This document shows positions 43,372-54,040 of a stretch of DNA of 64,000 nt, piece after piece. Source of the DNA: Oceanobacillus profundus (lineage in GTDB: Bacteria > Bacillota > Bacilli > Bacillales > Amphibacillaceae); NCBI RefSeq assembly GCF_003515705.1, contig NZ_QWEH01000006.1, positions 160,285 through 224,284 on the forward strand, read 5' to 3'. How positions within the stretch are numbered: position 1 is the first letter of the stretch; each line of letters starts with the position of its first letter. A program made the translations under genes and the position numbers. The notes beneath the pieces are model-generated. The model worked only from the letters and a program-made list of their open reading frames with translations, made no database searches and was not told the DNA's origin.

Positions 43372-44219
43372 GTAATCAAATCCAAAAGCATCGAAAAAAA
43401 TTATCCATTGGCAGCATAGTCGTTTACTCGTTTTTATGCATTGCTTCAATCCTTTCTCTTTTTCCTTTTTATTGGATGTTTGTAATGGCGACACGGCCAA
43501 GTGCTGCCTATAATACAATACCACCAACACTTACACCAGGAAATATGCTGGTTGAAAATTTTAATAAGGTATTAAATCAAATTGATTTCTTTGGTGGGAT
43601 GTGGAATTCGTTTGTACTGTGTGTGGTCGTTACGATTGTCGTTCTGTTCATTAGTTCATTAGCAGGCTTTGCTTTTGCGAAGTTTAAATTCCCAGGGAAA
43701 AATATCCTTTTTGTCGCAATTCTAGTAACCATGATTATCCCGCCACAGTTAGGATTAATTCCGCAATACTTTTTAATTTCGAAAGCAGGACTTCTAGACA
43801 CTTTAGCGGGAGTTATGATTTTATCCTTTTTAAATCCTTTAGGGATATTTTTGATGCGACAATATATTTCAGGCGCGGTTCCGGATGAATTAATAGAAGC
43901 TGCGAAATTAGATGGGTGTTCAAACTTCCGAATCTATTGGAGAATTGTCTTGCCTATCATCTTACCAGCATTTGCGACACTTGGAATTATTGTCTTTACT
44001 GCGGTTTGGGGAGAATTCCTATGGCAGTTTACGGTTCTAAGAGATCCGGATAGCTATACAATTCAAGTTGCATTGGCACAGTTGAGCAATACGAATAATA
44101 TCGATTTCGGCATGATTTTATCTGGAGTATTTTGGGCTACCGTTCCATTATTAATCATTTTCTTATTATTTAACCGCTTATTTATTTCTAGTATTACGGA
44201 GGGATCTGTAAAATCATGA
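43368..44219 (+). CDS. Sugar ABC permease, MalG-like
   Basis: A 283-aa permease with the EAA loop ELIEAAKLDGCSNFRIYWRI and the C-terminus FNRLFISSITEGSVKS. It overlaps the previous permease by 4 nt, so the two are translationally coupled. No ATPase gene is present in the locus. Confidence 0.92.
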   Translation: MSNQIQKHRKKLSIGSIVVYSFLCIASILSLFPFYWMFVMATRPSAAYNTIPPTLTPGNMLVENFNKVLNQIDFFGGMWNSFVLCVVVTIVVLFISSLAGFAFAKFKFPGKNILFVAILVTMIIPPQLGLIPQYFLISKAGLLDTLAGVMILSFLNPLGIFLMRQYISGAVPDELIEAAKLDGCSNFRIYWRIVLPIILPAFATLGIIVFTAVWGEFLWQFTVLRDPDSYTIQVALAQLSNTNNIDFGMILSGVFWATVPLLIIFLLFNRLFISSITEGSVKS

Positions 44220-44310
44220 GTTTTTCCTGTCTGGCTATTGTTTCACTCTATGAATCTTAGTAATCTAACAGTAGGAAAGACATTTAGCAGGGATTAGAGG
44301 AGATAATACG

Positions 44311-45336
44311 ATGGGATTAACGATAAAAGACATTGCACAAATGACAGGGGTTTCACAAGCGACTGTTTCAAAAGTAATAAATAATTATAAGGGAATTAGT
44401 GAGGAAACAAAGAATAAAGTCATGGCAGTTATTAACGAAATGGGGTATGCACCTAATTTTTCTGCTCGCTCACTGGCAACAAAAAAATCAAATCTCATCG
44501 GTCTTATTTATGCTGGTAAGATCAATGTTGATATGACGCATCCATATTTCAATGAAGTAATTTCAACCTTTAAGAAGAATATTGGATTACTAGGTTACGA
44601 TATCTTAATGTTTTCCAATGAACATTTTTTACAAGATGAAGGAAGTTATTTAGCCAGATGCAAGCATTTTAACGTAGACGGCTGTTTGGTAATTGCTGGT
44701 GAGGAAGTGGAGGATGCTACTTTTGAACTCGCGGAAAGTGGTTTCCCTTGTATTGGGATTGATATTCAGTTGAAAGGTCCTAGAGCAAGCTATGTCATGA
44801 CGGATAATGTGAATTTATCAAGAAAAGTAGTCGAATATTTTTATCTGAGTTCCCTTCGGAAGATCGGATATATCGGTGGGATGCGCGATTCGGTCATTTC
44901 TAATTTCAGGTTAAAAGGATTCAAAGATGCAATGAGTCAGTTTGACCTTGATATAAGAGATGAGTGGATTCAATACGGTGACTATCAAGAAGAAAGCGGC
45001 TATATCTCCATGAAGCGGATGCTTGAATTGAAGGATTATCCAGAAGCTGTTTTCGCTGCATCAGACTTAATGGCATTAGGTGCACTAAGGGCTATTAAAG
45101 AAGCTGGATTACATGTGCCAACTGATATCCGAGTTGTCGGATGTGACGACATTGCTGCTTGTCGTTATAGTAATCCTAAACTCACTACAGTTAAACAGGA
45201 TAAGGAGAAAATCGGTAAATTATCGGCCTATATGTTAAATGATTTAATTGAAGGTAAATCGAAATTAAAGCCCGTGTTTACGGACTCAGAACTCGTTGTT
45301 AGAGAGTCATGTGGAACGAATAAAACCTTCTGGTAA
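44311..45336 (+). CDS. LacI-family transcriptional regulator of the beta-glucoside locus
   Basis: A 341-aa regulator. The helix-turn-helix is TIKDIAQMTGVSQATVSKVI and the hinge YAPNFSARSLATKKS, followed by a sugar-binding domain with VFAASDLMALGALRAI and VVGCDDIAACRYSNPKLTTV. It lies between the permeases and the ROK kinase. The GAAANCGNTTTC palindromes around the first promoter are the likely sites. Confidence 0.92.
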   Translation: MGLTIKDIAQMTGVSQATVSKVINNYKGISEETKNKVMAVINEMGYAPNFSARSLATKKSNLIGLIYAGKINVDMTHPYFNEVISTFKKNIGLLGYDILMFSNEHFLQDEGSYLARCKHFNVDGCLVIAGEEVEDATFELAESGFPCIGIDIQLKGPRASYVMTDNVNLSRKVVEYFYLSSLRKIGYIGGMRDSVISNFRLKGFKDAMSQFDLDIRDEWIQYGDYQEESGYISMKRMLELKDYPEAVFAASDLMALGALRAIKEAGLHVPTDIRVVGCDDIAACRYSNPKLTTVKQDKEKIGKLSAYMLNDLIEGKSKLKPVFTDSELVVRESCGTNKTFW

Positions 45337-45409
45337 ATTCACATTGCTTCATGCTTATTTTAAAAAACAATAACAACATGATTTGTATGGGATGTTAGGA
45401 GGTTTTTTG

Positions 45410-46342
45410 GTGAACTATTATGCAGTTTTTGATGTTGGTGGTTCCGCAATAAAATATTCCCTTATGGATGGGGCAGGCCATTTTTTAGAAAAATCTTCTA
45501 TTCCAACACCGAAAGATGGCATTGAGTCTTTTGTAAATACAATTGATTCAGTGGTGAAGGAATTTCAAAAAAGTCACGTACTAAGTGGTATCGCCTTAAG
45601 TATGCCTGGAGCAGTAGATGTGGAATCAGGATATATTAAAGGATTAACAGCTGTTTCTTATATTCATGGTCCAAATATAAAGGAACTGATACAAGTACGC
45701 ACAGAACTTCCGGTTGAACTGGAAAATGATGCGAATTGTGCAGGATTAGCAGAAGGCTGGATTGGTGCTGCTAAAGGGATTAATGACTATATTTGTATTG
45801 TTATCGGATCTGGGATCGGTGGGGCAGTAGTATTAGATAAGAAGGTTCGTCATGGTAACAGTCTTTTCGGCGGTGAATTCGGTTATATGATTCTTGAAGA
45901 TTATCTGAACCAGCCGATAGGGGAGAGCTGGAGCTCGCTTGCTGCAACTCGAGGCTTGGTTATGCATGTTGCAAGGCGCAAAAACATGGACCCAAATACG
46001 CTTGATGGACTCAAGGTGTTTAAGATGGCTGATGGGGGCGACCTAGACGTACAGGATGAAATTGAAAAATTCATTAAACGTTTAGCAGTAGGGATTTATA
46101 ACTTGCAGTATATTATTGACCCTGAAAAAATACTAATTGGCGGTGCAATTAGTAAACGTGAAGGGTTCATCGATCAAATTAATGAAAAGCTTAAGATTAT
46201 GAAACCGAGTGATGCATGTTTAGATATTCAAGTACAAATATGCCAATTTGGCAATGACTCCAATTTAATTGGAGCACTATATCATTTTTTACAAAGAAAT
46301 CAAGATCTTCAATCCAACAAACAGTGTGAAGCCTTAAGTTGA
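45410..46342 (+). CDS. ROK-family sugar kinase, possibly beta-glucoside kinase
   Basis: A 310-aa ROK protein with the phosphate loop FDVGGSAIKYSLMD, the ENDANCAGLAEGWIGAAKG block and IGSGIGGAVVLDKKVRHGNS. The CXCGXXGCXE zinc cluster that follows in ROK glucokinases is absent; the corresponding region reads FGGEFGYMILEDYLNQPIGE. This fits beta-glucoside kinase-like members. With the GH1 enzyme next door it may phosphorylate imported beta-glucosides. GTG at 45410 is the start, with TTAGGAGG upstream; the earlier in-frame ATG includes that site. Confidence 0.82.
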   Translation: MNYYAVFDVGGSAIKYSLMDGAGHFLEKSSIPTPKDGIESFVNTIDSVVKEFQKSHVLSGIALSMPGAVDVESGYIKGLTAVSYIHGPNIKELIQVRTELPVELENDANCAGLAEGWIGAAKGINDYICIVIGSGIGGAVVLDKKVRHGNSLFGGEFGYMILEDYLNQPIGESWSSLAATRGLVMHVARRKNMDPNTLDGLKVFKMADGGDLDVQDEIEKFIKRLAVGIYNLQYIIDPEKILIGGAISKREGFIDQINEKLKIMKPSDACLDIQVQICQFGNDSNLIGALYHFLQRNQDLQSNKQCEALS

Positions 46343-46344
46343 TA

Positions 46345-47832
<1,488 letters not shown>

Positions 47833-47924
47833 TTGCATCTAATAAATACAGGGGGCAGGCCTATTACGCTACTTTAAACTAGGGGAGCGGGTGGGCTGCC
47901 CTTCTGATTCTATTGTTACCATGT

Positions 47925-47960
47925 AAACACAACATATTTTTACTTATGTTGTGTTTTGTT
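47925..47960 (+). terminator. Terminator of the beta-glucoside locus
   Basis: AAACACAACATA (47925-47936) pairs perfectly with TATGTTGTGTTT (47945-47956). The remaining 180 nt to 48140 hold no gene that I can see. Confidence 0.8.
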
Positions 47961-48140
47961 AGCTAGCATAGTTTTAGTAGGGTGATAGAAGTTAGCATTA
48001 ATTTTTCAAAATTAGAAGTAACGCCGAAAAGTTTCATTTTATAATTCCGTGGTATTTATCCTATACTAGAATCAGACTTTTTGTTTGAATGTGGAATAAT
48101 TAACATAGATTAACGGTATTCGTAAAGGAGAGTAGCTTGG

Positions 48141-48332
48141 ATGGGAAAAAGAAACAAACATACAGCTTTCATGGATTCAACATTCATAAAAACATTAATC
48201 CAAGCATTTGAAATTAAAAGAACCCCCTTGCCGTGGAACAAAGCGATTCTCGCTGGGGTCAGCGCAGCATTTCCGGCGGGAATTGGGTTGATGCTTGGTG
48301 ACTTGCAATCCGGTCTTGCAGCTGGCTTTTGA
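48141..48332 (+). pseudogene. N-terminal remnant of a FUSC-family membrane protein
   Basis: A 63-residue frame with a good ribosome binding site (AAAGGAGAG). It reads FIKTLIQAFEIKRTPLPWNK, then AILAGVSAAFPAGIGLMLGD and LQSGLAAGF, the start of FUSC/YccS-like transporters that normally continue for several hundred residues. The frame ends in TGA at the exact border of the convergent DeoR gene, so the rest was deleted. Confidence 0.7.
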
Positions 48333-49109
48333 TTAGTTTGGAGAAAGAATCCGAATAGCTTGTTTACTATATTCCTCCGCGATGTCAGATGGAAGTGAGC
48401 TATCCGTAACAATTAGATCAATATCCTTTAGTGGACATACATTGATGTAAGAAGATGTCTCAAACTTGGATGAATCAGCAACGACTACTTTATGTTTTGA
48501 ACGTGAGATAAGGGATTGAATAACGCCTACTTCATGCATTCTAAAATCGGTTAAACCATGTTCAAGTGATAATCCGTTTACCGTAAGAAAAGCAATATCA
48601 ATATTAAAATTAGATAGAATTTCTTCGCATTGTTTTCCATATAACGTGTATTCCTCTGGATTAAAAAAGCCGCCGGTGAGGATAACATTGAAGTTTTTAT
48701 TTTCTCCAAGAATCGATAGAATCCGAAGATCATTTGTAATAATCGTTAATCGCTTAAACTTGTTAACAAGTACTTTCGCAATTTCGATCGTCGTTGTCCC
48801 GCCGTTCAGGGCAATTGCCTGCCCTTCTTCAATTAATTCAATCGCTACTGTGGCAGCTTCTTGTTTTTTTTCTCGATTTTTGACTTCTCTCTCATTAAAA
48901 AGTCTGTTTAATGCATTATCACTTTTTTGAGTTAATACAGCCCCGCCATGTACTCGTTTTACGACTCCTTTTTTCTCAAGAACCTCTAAATCCCTCCGTA
49001 CAGTATCAATAGAGATATCTAATAAAGTAGCAAGCTCTGAAGCTTTTACAGCTTTTTGCTGCTTTAAAAAGGATTCAATCATTTGATGTCTTTGCTCCTG
49101 TAACATCAT
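48333..49109 (-). CDS. DeoR-family regulator of the phosphonate operon
   Basis: A 258-aa DeoR/GlpR-type protein. The N-terminal helix-turn-helix is ASELATLLDISIDTVRRDLE with the wing VKRVHGGAV. The C-terminal sugar-phosphate-like sensor has ALNGGTTTIEIAKVL, VILTGGFFNPEEYTLYG and HKVVVADSSKFETSSY. It is divergent from the phn operon and so is its likely regulator, with a phosphorylated metabolite or phosphonate as plausible effector. Confidence 0.88.
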   Translation of the reverse strand: MMLQEQRHQMIESFLKQQKAVKASELATLLDISIDTVRRDLEVLEKKGVVKRVHGGAVLTQKSDNALNRLFNEREVKNREKKQEAATVAIELIEEGQAIALNGGTTTIEIAKVLVNKFKRLTIITNDLRILSILGENKNFNVILTGGFFNPEEYTLYGKQCEEILSNFNIDIAFLTVNGLSLEHGLTDFRMHEVGVIQSLISRSKHKVVVADSSKFETSSYINVCPLKDIDLIVTDSSLPSDIAEEYSKQAIRILSPN

Positions 49110-49196
49110 CCAGCTCTCCCATCATCCTTTATATTCCATGTATATAAATCATAACACATATTATAAAAAAGCAAAATAAAGCAAAAAATAGCATTT

Positions 49197-49260
49197 TGTA
49201 AAGTAAATATTGCGCGCATTTTATGTAAAAAGCGTAAATGTTATGTAAATAAACTGTAAA
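49197..49260. promoter_or_regulatory. TGTAAA repeat cluster in the deoR-phn intergenic region, Pho-box-like
   Basis: TGTAAA occurs at 49197, 49224, 49244 and 49255, and CGTAAA at 49233. The last three start 11 bp apart. Read on the minus strand this is TTTACA-N5-TTTACA-N5-TTTACG, the spacing of PhoP sites. DeoR binding is the alternative. Confidence 0.5.
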
Positions 49261-49265
49261 ACCAC

Positions 49266-49294
49266 TTGAAAAACAGCAAAATACCGATTAATCT
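49266..49294 (+). promoter_or_regulatory. Candidate promoter of the phosphonate operon
   Basis: TTGAAA (49266-49271), 17 nt, TAATCT (49289-49294). It lies just downstream of the TGTAAA repeats and 48 nt before the first start codon. Confidence 0.5.
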
Positions 49295-49341
49295 TGCACT
49301 GTACCGCAAAAGAAAATACGACAAAGAGAGGAAATAGCATA

Positions 49342-50475
49342 ATGGGAAACTATTACAATCCTGTCAACATTAAAATAGATACCATGGATGTCATGGAAGA
49401 GGTACTCCATACAATCGAACCTCAAATCAGCAAGATTGTCCTTTTACATCGGGGAGGCGACTTTTCAGAATCTGCTGCTGGACGTAATCTCTATAAATAC
49501 CTTGAGAATTATGAAGTAAAACAGATAGAAGTGAACATATCCAATCCGGATGTGGAAGACTTGTTTCATTACTATAAGCAAATTGCAAACGTTGATTATC
49601 AATGCATCGTAGGAATTGGAGGAGGCAGTGTTCTGGATCTCTCGAAATCATTAGCTGCATTAAAGGATTTGAAAATCGAGTCTGTCTCTGCATTACGTAC
49701 CATGATCGAACAAAAGCAATATGCAGAAAATCAAAACATCGTACCTTGGATTGGCATTCCTACAACATCAGGTACTGGTTCTGAGGTTACTTGCTGGGCA
49801 ACGATTTGGGATTGCGCTAACGGAGTAAAAATGTCGGTTGATAGTGAACGCTTATATGCATATGCAGCCATCATTGATCCGACGCTTACTGGATCGTTAC
49901 CAAAAGGATTAACGGCATCAACTGCTTTAGATGCATTATGCCATGCGACGGAAGCTTATTGGTCAAAAAGCTCCAATGAAATTTCAAGAATCTATTCATT
50001 AGAAGCGATCAAACGTATTGTTAACAACTTTGAAAAGGTATTAAATCAGCCCGATGAATTTACCTATAGAAATGAAATAGCTTTGGGTAGCTTGTACGCA
50101 GGATTGGCATTTAGTAACACCCGGACGACTGCCTGTCACTCGATATCCTATCCTCTGACAATGGAACTAGGAATGGTCCATGGGATAGCAGCAAGTATTA
50201 CATTGGCTAACGTAATGAAAATCAATTTTGACTCGATTATGGAGAACGATAAGTTGTTACAAGCATTTGGGGTAAGCAGCTGCAGTGAAGTTCAAGGTCT
50301 TATCGAGCATTTCCTTCAGCTGGCAGGTTCCTCAAGCAAGCTCAGAGATTACAATGCGAATGAAGAAATAATCGAGAAAGTTGCTGCAAAAGCCTTTACA
50401 AAAGGAAGAATGGATAATAATCCCGTTGCTTTAACTCAGGAAGATGTCAAACAAATTCTACGATCTATTTATTAA
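49342..50475 (+). CDS. Iron-containing alcohol dehydrogenase, phosphonoacetaldehyde reductase-like
   Basis: A 377-aa group III (Fe-dependent) alcohol dehydrogenase. The NAD site is VGIGGGSVLDLSKSLA, IPTTSGTGSEVTCWATIWD follows, and the metal ligands lie in LDALCHATEAYW and MVHGIAASITL. It resembles phosphonoacetaldehyde reductases (PhpC type), which interconvert phosphonoacetaldehyde and 2-hydroxyethylphosphonate. In a catabolic operon ending in PhnX it may oxidise hydroxyethylphosphonate instead. The start is the ATG at 49342 behind GAGAGG. It is first gene of the operon. Confidence 0.82.
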   Translation: MGNYYNPVNIKIDTMDVMEEVLHTIEPQISKIVLLHRGGDFSESAAGRNLYKYLENYEVKQIEVNISNPDVEDLFHYYKQIANVDYQCIVGIGGGSVLDLSKSLAALKDLKIESVSALRTMIEQKQYAENQNIVPWIGIPTTSGTGSEVTCWATIWDCANGVKMSVDSERLYAYAAIIDPTLTGSLPKGLTASTALDALCHATEAYWSKSSNEISRIYSLEAIKRIVNNFEKVLNQPDEFTYRNEIALGSLYAGLAFSNTRTTACHSISYPLTMELGMVHGIAASITLANVMKINFDSIMENDKLLQAFGVSSCSEVQGLIEHFLQLAGSSSKLRDYNANEEIIEKVAAKAFTKGRMDNNPVALTQEDVKQILRSIY

Positions 50476-50493
50476 GGATAAGGAGTGAAATAT

Positions 50494-51525
50494 ATGAAAA
50501 CAAAACTTTTATTGATAATGATCGCCGTGTTCGCTGTTTTGTTAACGGCATGTGGTGACGGTAATAGTGGTAGTGCAACAGCAGATGATGTGATTAAAAT
50601 TGTTTGGTATCCGAACGAGTCTGGTAATGATTTGAAATCATCTCGTGATGAAATTGGAAGACTTATTTCAGAGGCTACAGGTAAAGAGGTAGAGCATCAA
50701 TTAACAACGGACTACTCGATTGCGATTGAAACGTTAGTCAACAACAATGCGGACCTTGCATTCATGGGTTCACAAGGATATGTAGAAGCGAATAACGGAA
50801 ATGATGCGGTTCAAACGCTAGCCGTAAAATCGGGTGAATCGGGAACATTGGACGATGCTAAATACTATAGCTGGTTAGCGGTGAATGTGGACGAGCAAGA
50901 CAAGTTTAAAGAAAACGGGGAATTCTCCCTTGATACGATTGCAGATACAAGATTTTCATTTGTATCCAATAGTTCAACATCAGGGTTTAAAGTTCCATCA
51001 TCCAGTATTATTGAACATTTCTCGCAACAAGAAGCATATGCAGATTTAACGGAAGAGGATTTAATGGGGAGCGGGCCATTGTTCTCCCAAGTATTATTTG
51101 GCAACTCTCACCAAGGTTCTGCAGTCAATTTGTTATCGGGAAATGCAGATGTTGCAGCATTCTGTGATACTTGCGTGGAAGAATATGTGGAGCTTGCTGA
51201 AGGAGAAGAAAATACGGTTGGTGCTGTTTATCGCGTGAAAGAAAATGCAGCGGAACCTTTCAATGCAGTTACAGGCAAAGAATTTACATTAATGAGCTCT
51301 GACCCAGTATTAAATGAACCATTTGTTGTGAATATGGATGTCATCGGACAAGCGGATTTTGATAAAATTCAAGAATTATTAACTTCAGATAAAGTAGCAA
51401 ATAATGAAAAAATCTTTGCCCCTGAAGATTCAGAACAGAGCGCTTTATTCTCTAAAAGTGACAAAGAAAGACTATTGCCAGTGGAAGATGAATGGTATGA
51501 TCCAATTCGCGAAATTTCGAAATAA
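50494..51525 (+). CDS. phnD: Phosphonate ABC transporter substrate-binding lipoprotein PhnD
   Basis: A 343-aa protein with a lipobox LLTAC after a short signal peptide. IKIVWYPNESGNDLKSSRDE and DLAFMGSQGYVEANN are the ligand-binding pieces of PhnD-like proteins, followed by FVSNSSTSGFKVPSSSIIEH. It should capture 2-aminoethylphosphonate or a relative. The ATG at 50494 is preceded by AAGGAG. It is the second gene of the operon. Confidence 0.9.
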   Translation: MKTKLLLIMIAVFAVLLTACGDGNSGSATADDVIKIVWYPNESGNDLKSSRDEIGRLISEATGKEVEHQLTTDYSIAIETLVNNNADLAFMGSQGYVEANNGNDAVQTLAVKSGESGTLDDAKYYSWLAVNVDEQDKFKENGEFSLDTIADTRFSFVSNSSTSGFKVPSSSIIEHFSQQEAYADLTEEDLMGSGPLFSQVLFGNSHQGSAVNLLSGNADVAAFCDTCVEEYVELAEGEENTVGAVYRVKENAAEPFNAVTGKEFTLMSSDPVLNEPFVVNMDVIGQADFDKIQELLTSDKVANNEKIFAPEDSEQSALFSKSDKERLLPVEDEWYDPIREISK

Positions 51526-51607
51526 TAGTAGAGGGAAATGAAACCAGGAAGCGTGTACTTACGATGCGTAATCTTACTCAATATGCTCTAAAAAGGAGTC
51601 AATACAC

Positions 51608-52372
51608 ATGTCATTGTTAAAAGTAGAAGGATTAGAGAAATCATATACAGCCGACAAACAAATATTAAAGAATATTCATTTTGAAATAAACGCAGGAGAA
51701 CTAGTTTCTGTCATTGGTCCCTCTGGTGCTGGTAAATCTACCTTGCTGCGTTGCATTAATCGAATGGTTGAATTTAATGAAGGAAAGATTATGTTTAACA
51801 ATCATGATGTTGGAAATTTAAATAAAAAAGAATTACGAAATTTGCGAGCGAATATTGGGATGGTGTTTCAGCACTATAATCTTGTGCCTCGTTTGACCGT
51901 GATTGAGAATGTACTGCATGGCCGATTTGGTTATAAAACAACACTGCAGGGACTGTTAGGAAGATATACAGAAGCAGAAAAAGAACGTGCCTTTTACCTG
52001 TTGGAGAAACTAGGAATTCATGAACACGCATATAAGCGATGTGACCAATTAAGTGGTGGTCAACAGCAACGTGTAGGGATATGCAGAGCGCTTATTCAAG
52101 AACCAAAACTTATCTTATGTGATGAACCGATTGCTTCACTGGATCCGAATTCATCTAAGGTTATCATGGATCTTTTAAAATCAATCAGTACGGAAATGGG
52201 CATTACATGTTTGGTGAATTTACATCAAGTGGATGTGGCGCAACATTATTCAGACCGTATTATCGGTTTAAATAAAGGTGAAATTGTATTTACTGGAACA
52301 AGTCATGAACTTTATGAAGAGCAAATTAACAAAATTTACGGATCCAAAACGGAAGATTTAATAACAGCGTAA
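51608..52372 (+). CDS. phnC: Phosphonate ABC transporter ATP-binding protein PhnC
   Basis: A 254-aa ATPase. Walker A is GPSGAGKST, the signature LSGGQQQRVGICRAL and Walker B LILCDEPIASLDP, with the switch histidine in VNLHQVD. IGMVFQHYNLVPRLTVIENV with HGR is characteristic of the PhnC subfamily. It energises the two PhnE permeases. AAAGGAG lies upstream. Confidence 0.95.
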   Translation: MSLLKVEGLEKSYTADKQILKNIHFEINAGELVSVIGPSGAGKSTLLRCINRMVEFNEGKIMFNNHDVGNLNKKELRNLRANIGMVFQHYNLVPRLTVIENVLHGRFGYKTTLQGLLGRYTEAEKERAFYLLEKLGIHEHAYKRCDQLSGGQQQRVGICRALIQEPKLILCDEPIASLDPNSSKVIMDLLKSISTEMGITCLVNLHQVDVAQHYSDRIIGLNKGEIVFTGTSHELYEEQINKIYGSKTEDLITA

Positions 52373-52384
52373 GGAGAGATGACT

Positions 52385-53170
52385 GTGAATGAAAAAAAGA
52401 TGCGAAAAAACAGATGGCAGACAGTAATCTTTCTTCTCATCATCATCGTTCTAACCTATTTATCAGCAGCTATTACATCATTTAACTTTGTAGATGGGTT
52501 AGCGACAATCCCTAAAGCTATCGGCTGGATGTTTTCGAATCTAATGGTGACGCAGGAAACGCTCGATAAATTGCCAACCATCTTGGAAAAACTAGCTGAA
52601 ACTACCTTTATGTCGATAGCGGCAACAACGATAGCAGCTGTTGTTTCTCTTTTCTTAGGGGTATTCGGTTCAAAAGTGACAAAAGTAAATAATTTTCTAA
52701 GTGTATTTGCCCGTTTTATTGCTTCCGTATCAAGAAATATCCCAGTTGTTGCGTGGGCGTTGGTTTTGCTTATTTCTTTTGGACAAAATTCCGTAACAGG
52801 CTTTCTCGCTCTATTTGTTGGAACGGTAGGGTTTTTAACAAGGGCATTTATTGAATCGATTGATGAAGCGAGCCAAAGTTCTGTTGAAGCATTGACTGCA
52901 ACAGGTTCTACTTATTTCCAAATCGTGGGTAAGGCTGTTATTCCACAATGTTTGCCACAGATGATCAGCTGGGTGTTGTTTATGGTGGAAACCAACATTC
53001 GAAATGCTACATTGGTAGGAATCTTAACAGGAACAGGAATTGGATATACCTTTGATATGTATTATAAGATGTTAAATTATAATGTCGTAGCGCTTGTGAC
53101 ATTATGTATTGTCATAACCGTTATTGTTGTCGACCTTATGTCAAATTATGTGCGGAAGGTGATTCTATAA
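52385..53170 (+). CDS. phnE: Phosphonate ABC permease PhnE (first)
   Basis: A permease of about 261 aa with a cytoplasmic basic N-terminus and five or six membrane segments. SRNIPVVAWALVLLISFGQ, EALTATGSTYFQIVGKAVIP and TLVGILTGTGIGYTFDMYYK are the PhnE coupling region and C-terminal GTGIGY loop. GTG at 52385 is favoured as start (AAGGAGAG 6 nt upstream); an ATG at 52379 sits too close to that site. It overlaps the next gene (TAATG). Confidence 0.92.
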   Translation: MNEKKMRKNRWQTVIFLLIIIVLTYLSAAITSFNFVDGLATIPKAIGWMFSNLMVTQETLDKLPTILEKLAETTFMSIAATTIAAVVSLFLGVFGSKVTKVNNFLSVFARFIASVSRNIPVVAWALVLLISFGQNSVTGFLALFVGTVGFLTRAFIESIDEASQSSVEALTATGSTYFQIVGKAVIPQCLPQMISWVLFMVETNIRNATLVGILTGTGIGYTFDMYYKMLNYNVVALVTLCIVITVIVVDLMSNYVRKVIL

Positions 53171-54012
53171 TGGAAGCAACCTATATAAAGCGAAAGAAAG
53201 ACGGCCGTATTCATATAAAATCGGGTAATAAAGGTGATCGAGTCTTAAGGAGCACATTGGGTGTTCTAACCCTCTTGACATTTGTTGCCTTTCTATTCTT
53301 TAACTATGCAGGACTGGAATTAGGATCAGCGATTACAGAAACAGCGTATAACTTGAAAGTGATGTTTCTGGAGCCGGCATTAAGTCATTTCAGTTTAGGA
53401 GAAGCCATTTATCAAGTTGGGGTAACGCTTAGTCTAGCATTCTTAGCTACGGTTATTGGCGCCATTATTGCCTTTTTCCTTTCTTTAATGGCTGCAACCA
53501 ATTTAGCCCCTTTAGGCTTAGCAAGAATTGTTCGCGTATTTGTTGCATTTATTCGGGCTGTTCCAACCGTATTATGGGTGTTGATCTTTGCGATTGCCGC
53601 TGGGTTGGGAAGTGAGGCGGCGGTTCTTGGTATGTTATTTCATTCGATTGCATATTTAGTTAAAGCATTTTCGGAAGCATTTGAAGAAGTCGATAAGGGA
53701 ATCTTGGAAGCAGTGCGATCAACTGGCGGGAACTGGTGGCATGTCGTAAAAAGTGGTGTATTACCGTCTACCTTTACCTATTTATTATCGTGGGTTTTCT
53801 TACGGTTTGAAATCAACTTTGGTGTAGCAGTGGCAATGGGAGCGGCTGCTGGTGCAGGCGGAATTGGATTTGATTTATTTATGGCTTCCAGCTTCTACTT
53901 TGATATGCGGGAGGTCGGCTTTATTACCTACGCCATTCTAGTTGTTGCCATTCTATTAGAGGTAGTTTCAACTCGTTTGAAAAAACGTTTCTTTCCAGCA
54001 ACTTCTGATTAA
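53170..54012 (+). CDS. phnE: Phosphonate ABC permease PhnE (second)
   Basis: A 280-aa permease whose ATG overlaps the stop of the first. SFIRAVPTVLWVLIFAI-type segments, ILEAVRSTGGNWWHVVKSGV as coupling loop and AAGAGGIGFDLFMASSFYFD near the C-terminus identify it. Two unlike permeases form the membrane part of this importer, as in many Bacilli. Confidence 0.92.
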   Translation: MEATYIKRKKDGRIHIKSGNKGDRVLRSTLGVLTLLTFVAFLFFNYAGLELGSAITETAYNLKVMFLEPALSHFSLGEAIYQVGVTLSLAFLATVIGAIIAFFLSLMAATNLAPLGLARIVRVFVAFIRAVPTVLWVLIFAIAAGLGSEAAVLGMLFHSIAYLVKAFSEAFEEVDKGILEAVRSTGGNWWHVVKSGVLPSTFTYLLSWVFLRFEINFGVAVAMGAAAGAGGIGFDLFMASSFYFDMREVGFITYAILVVAILLEVVSTRLKKRFFPATSD

Positions 54013-54040
54013 ATGATAGATGAAGGAGGATATAGAAAAC

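Noticed and set aside
47853..47900. GGGCAGGCC/GGGCTGCCC pairing after the GH1 gene
   Set aside because: The stem has an internal mismatch and a long loop. A much better terminator lies at 47925-47960.
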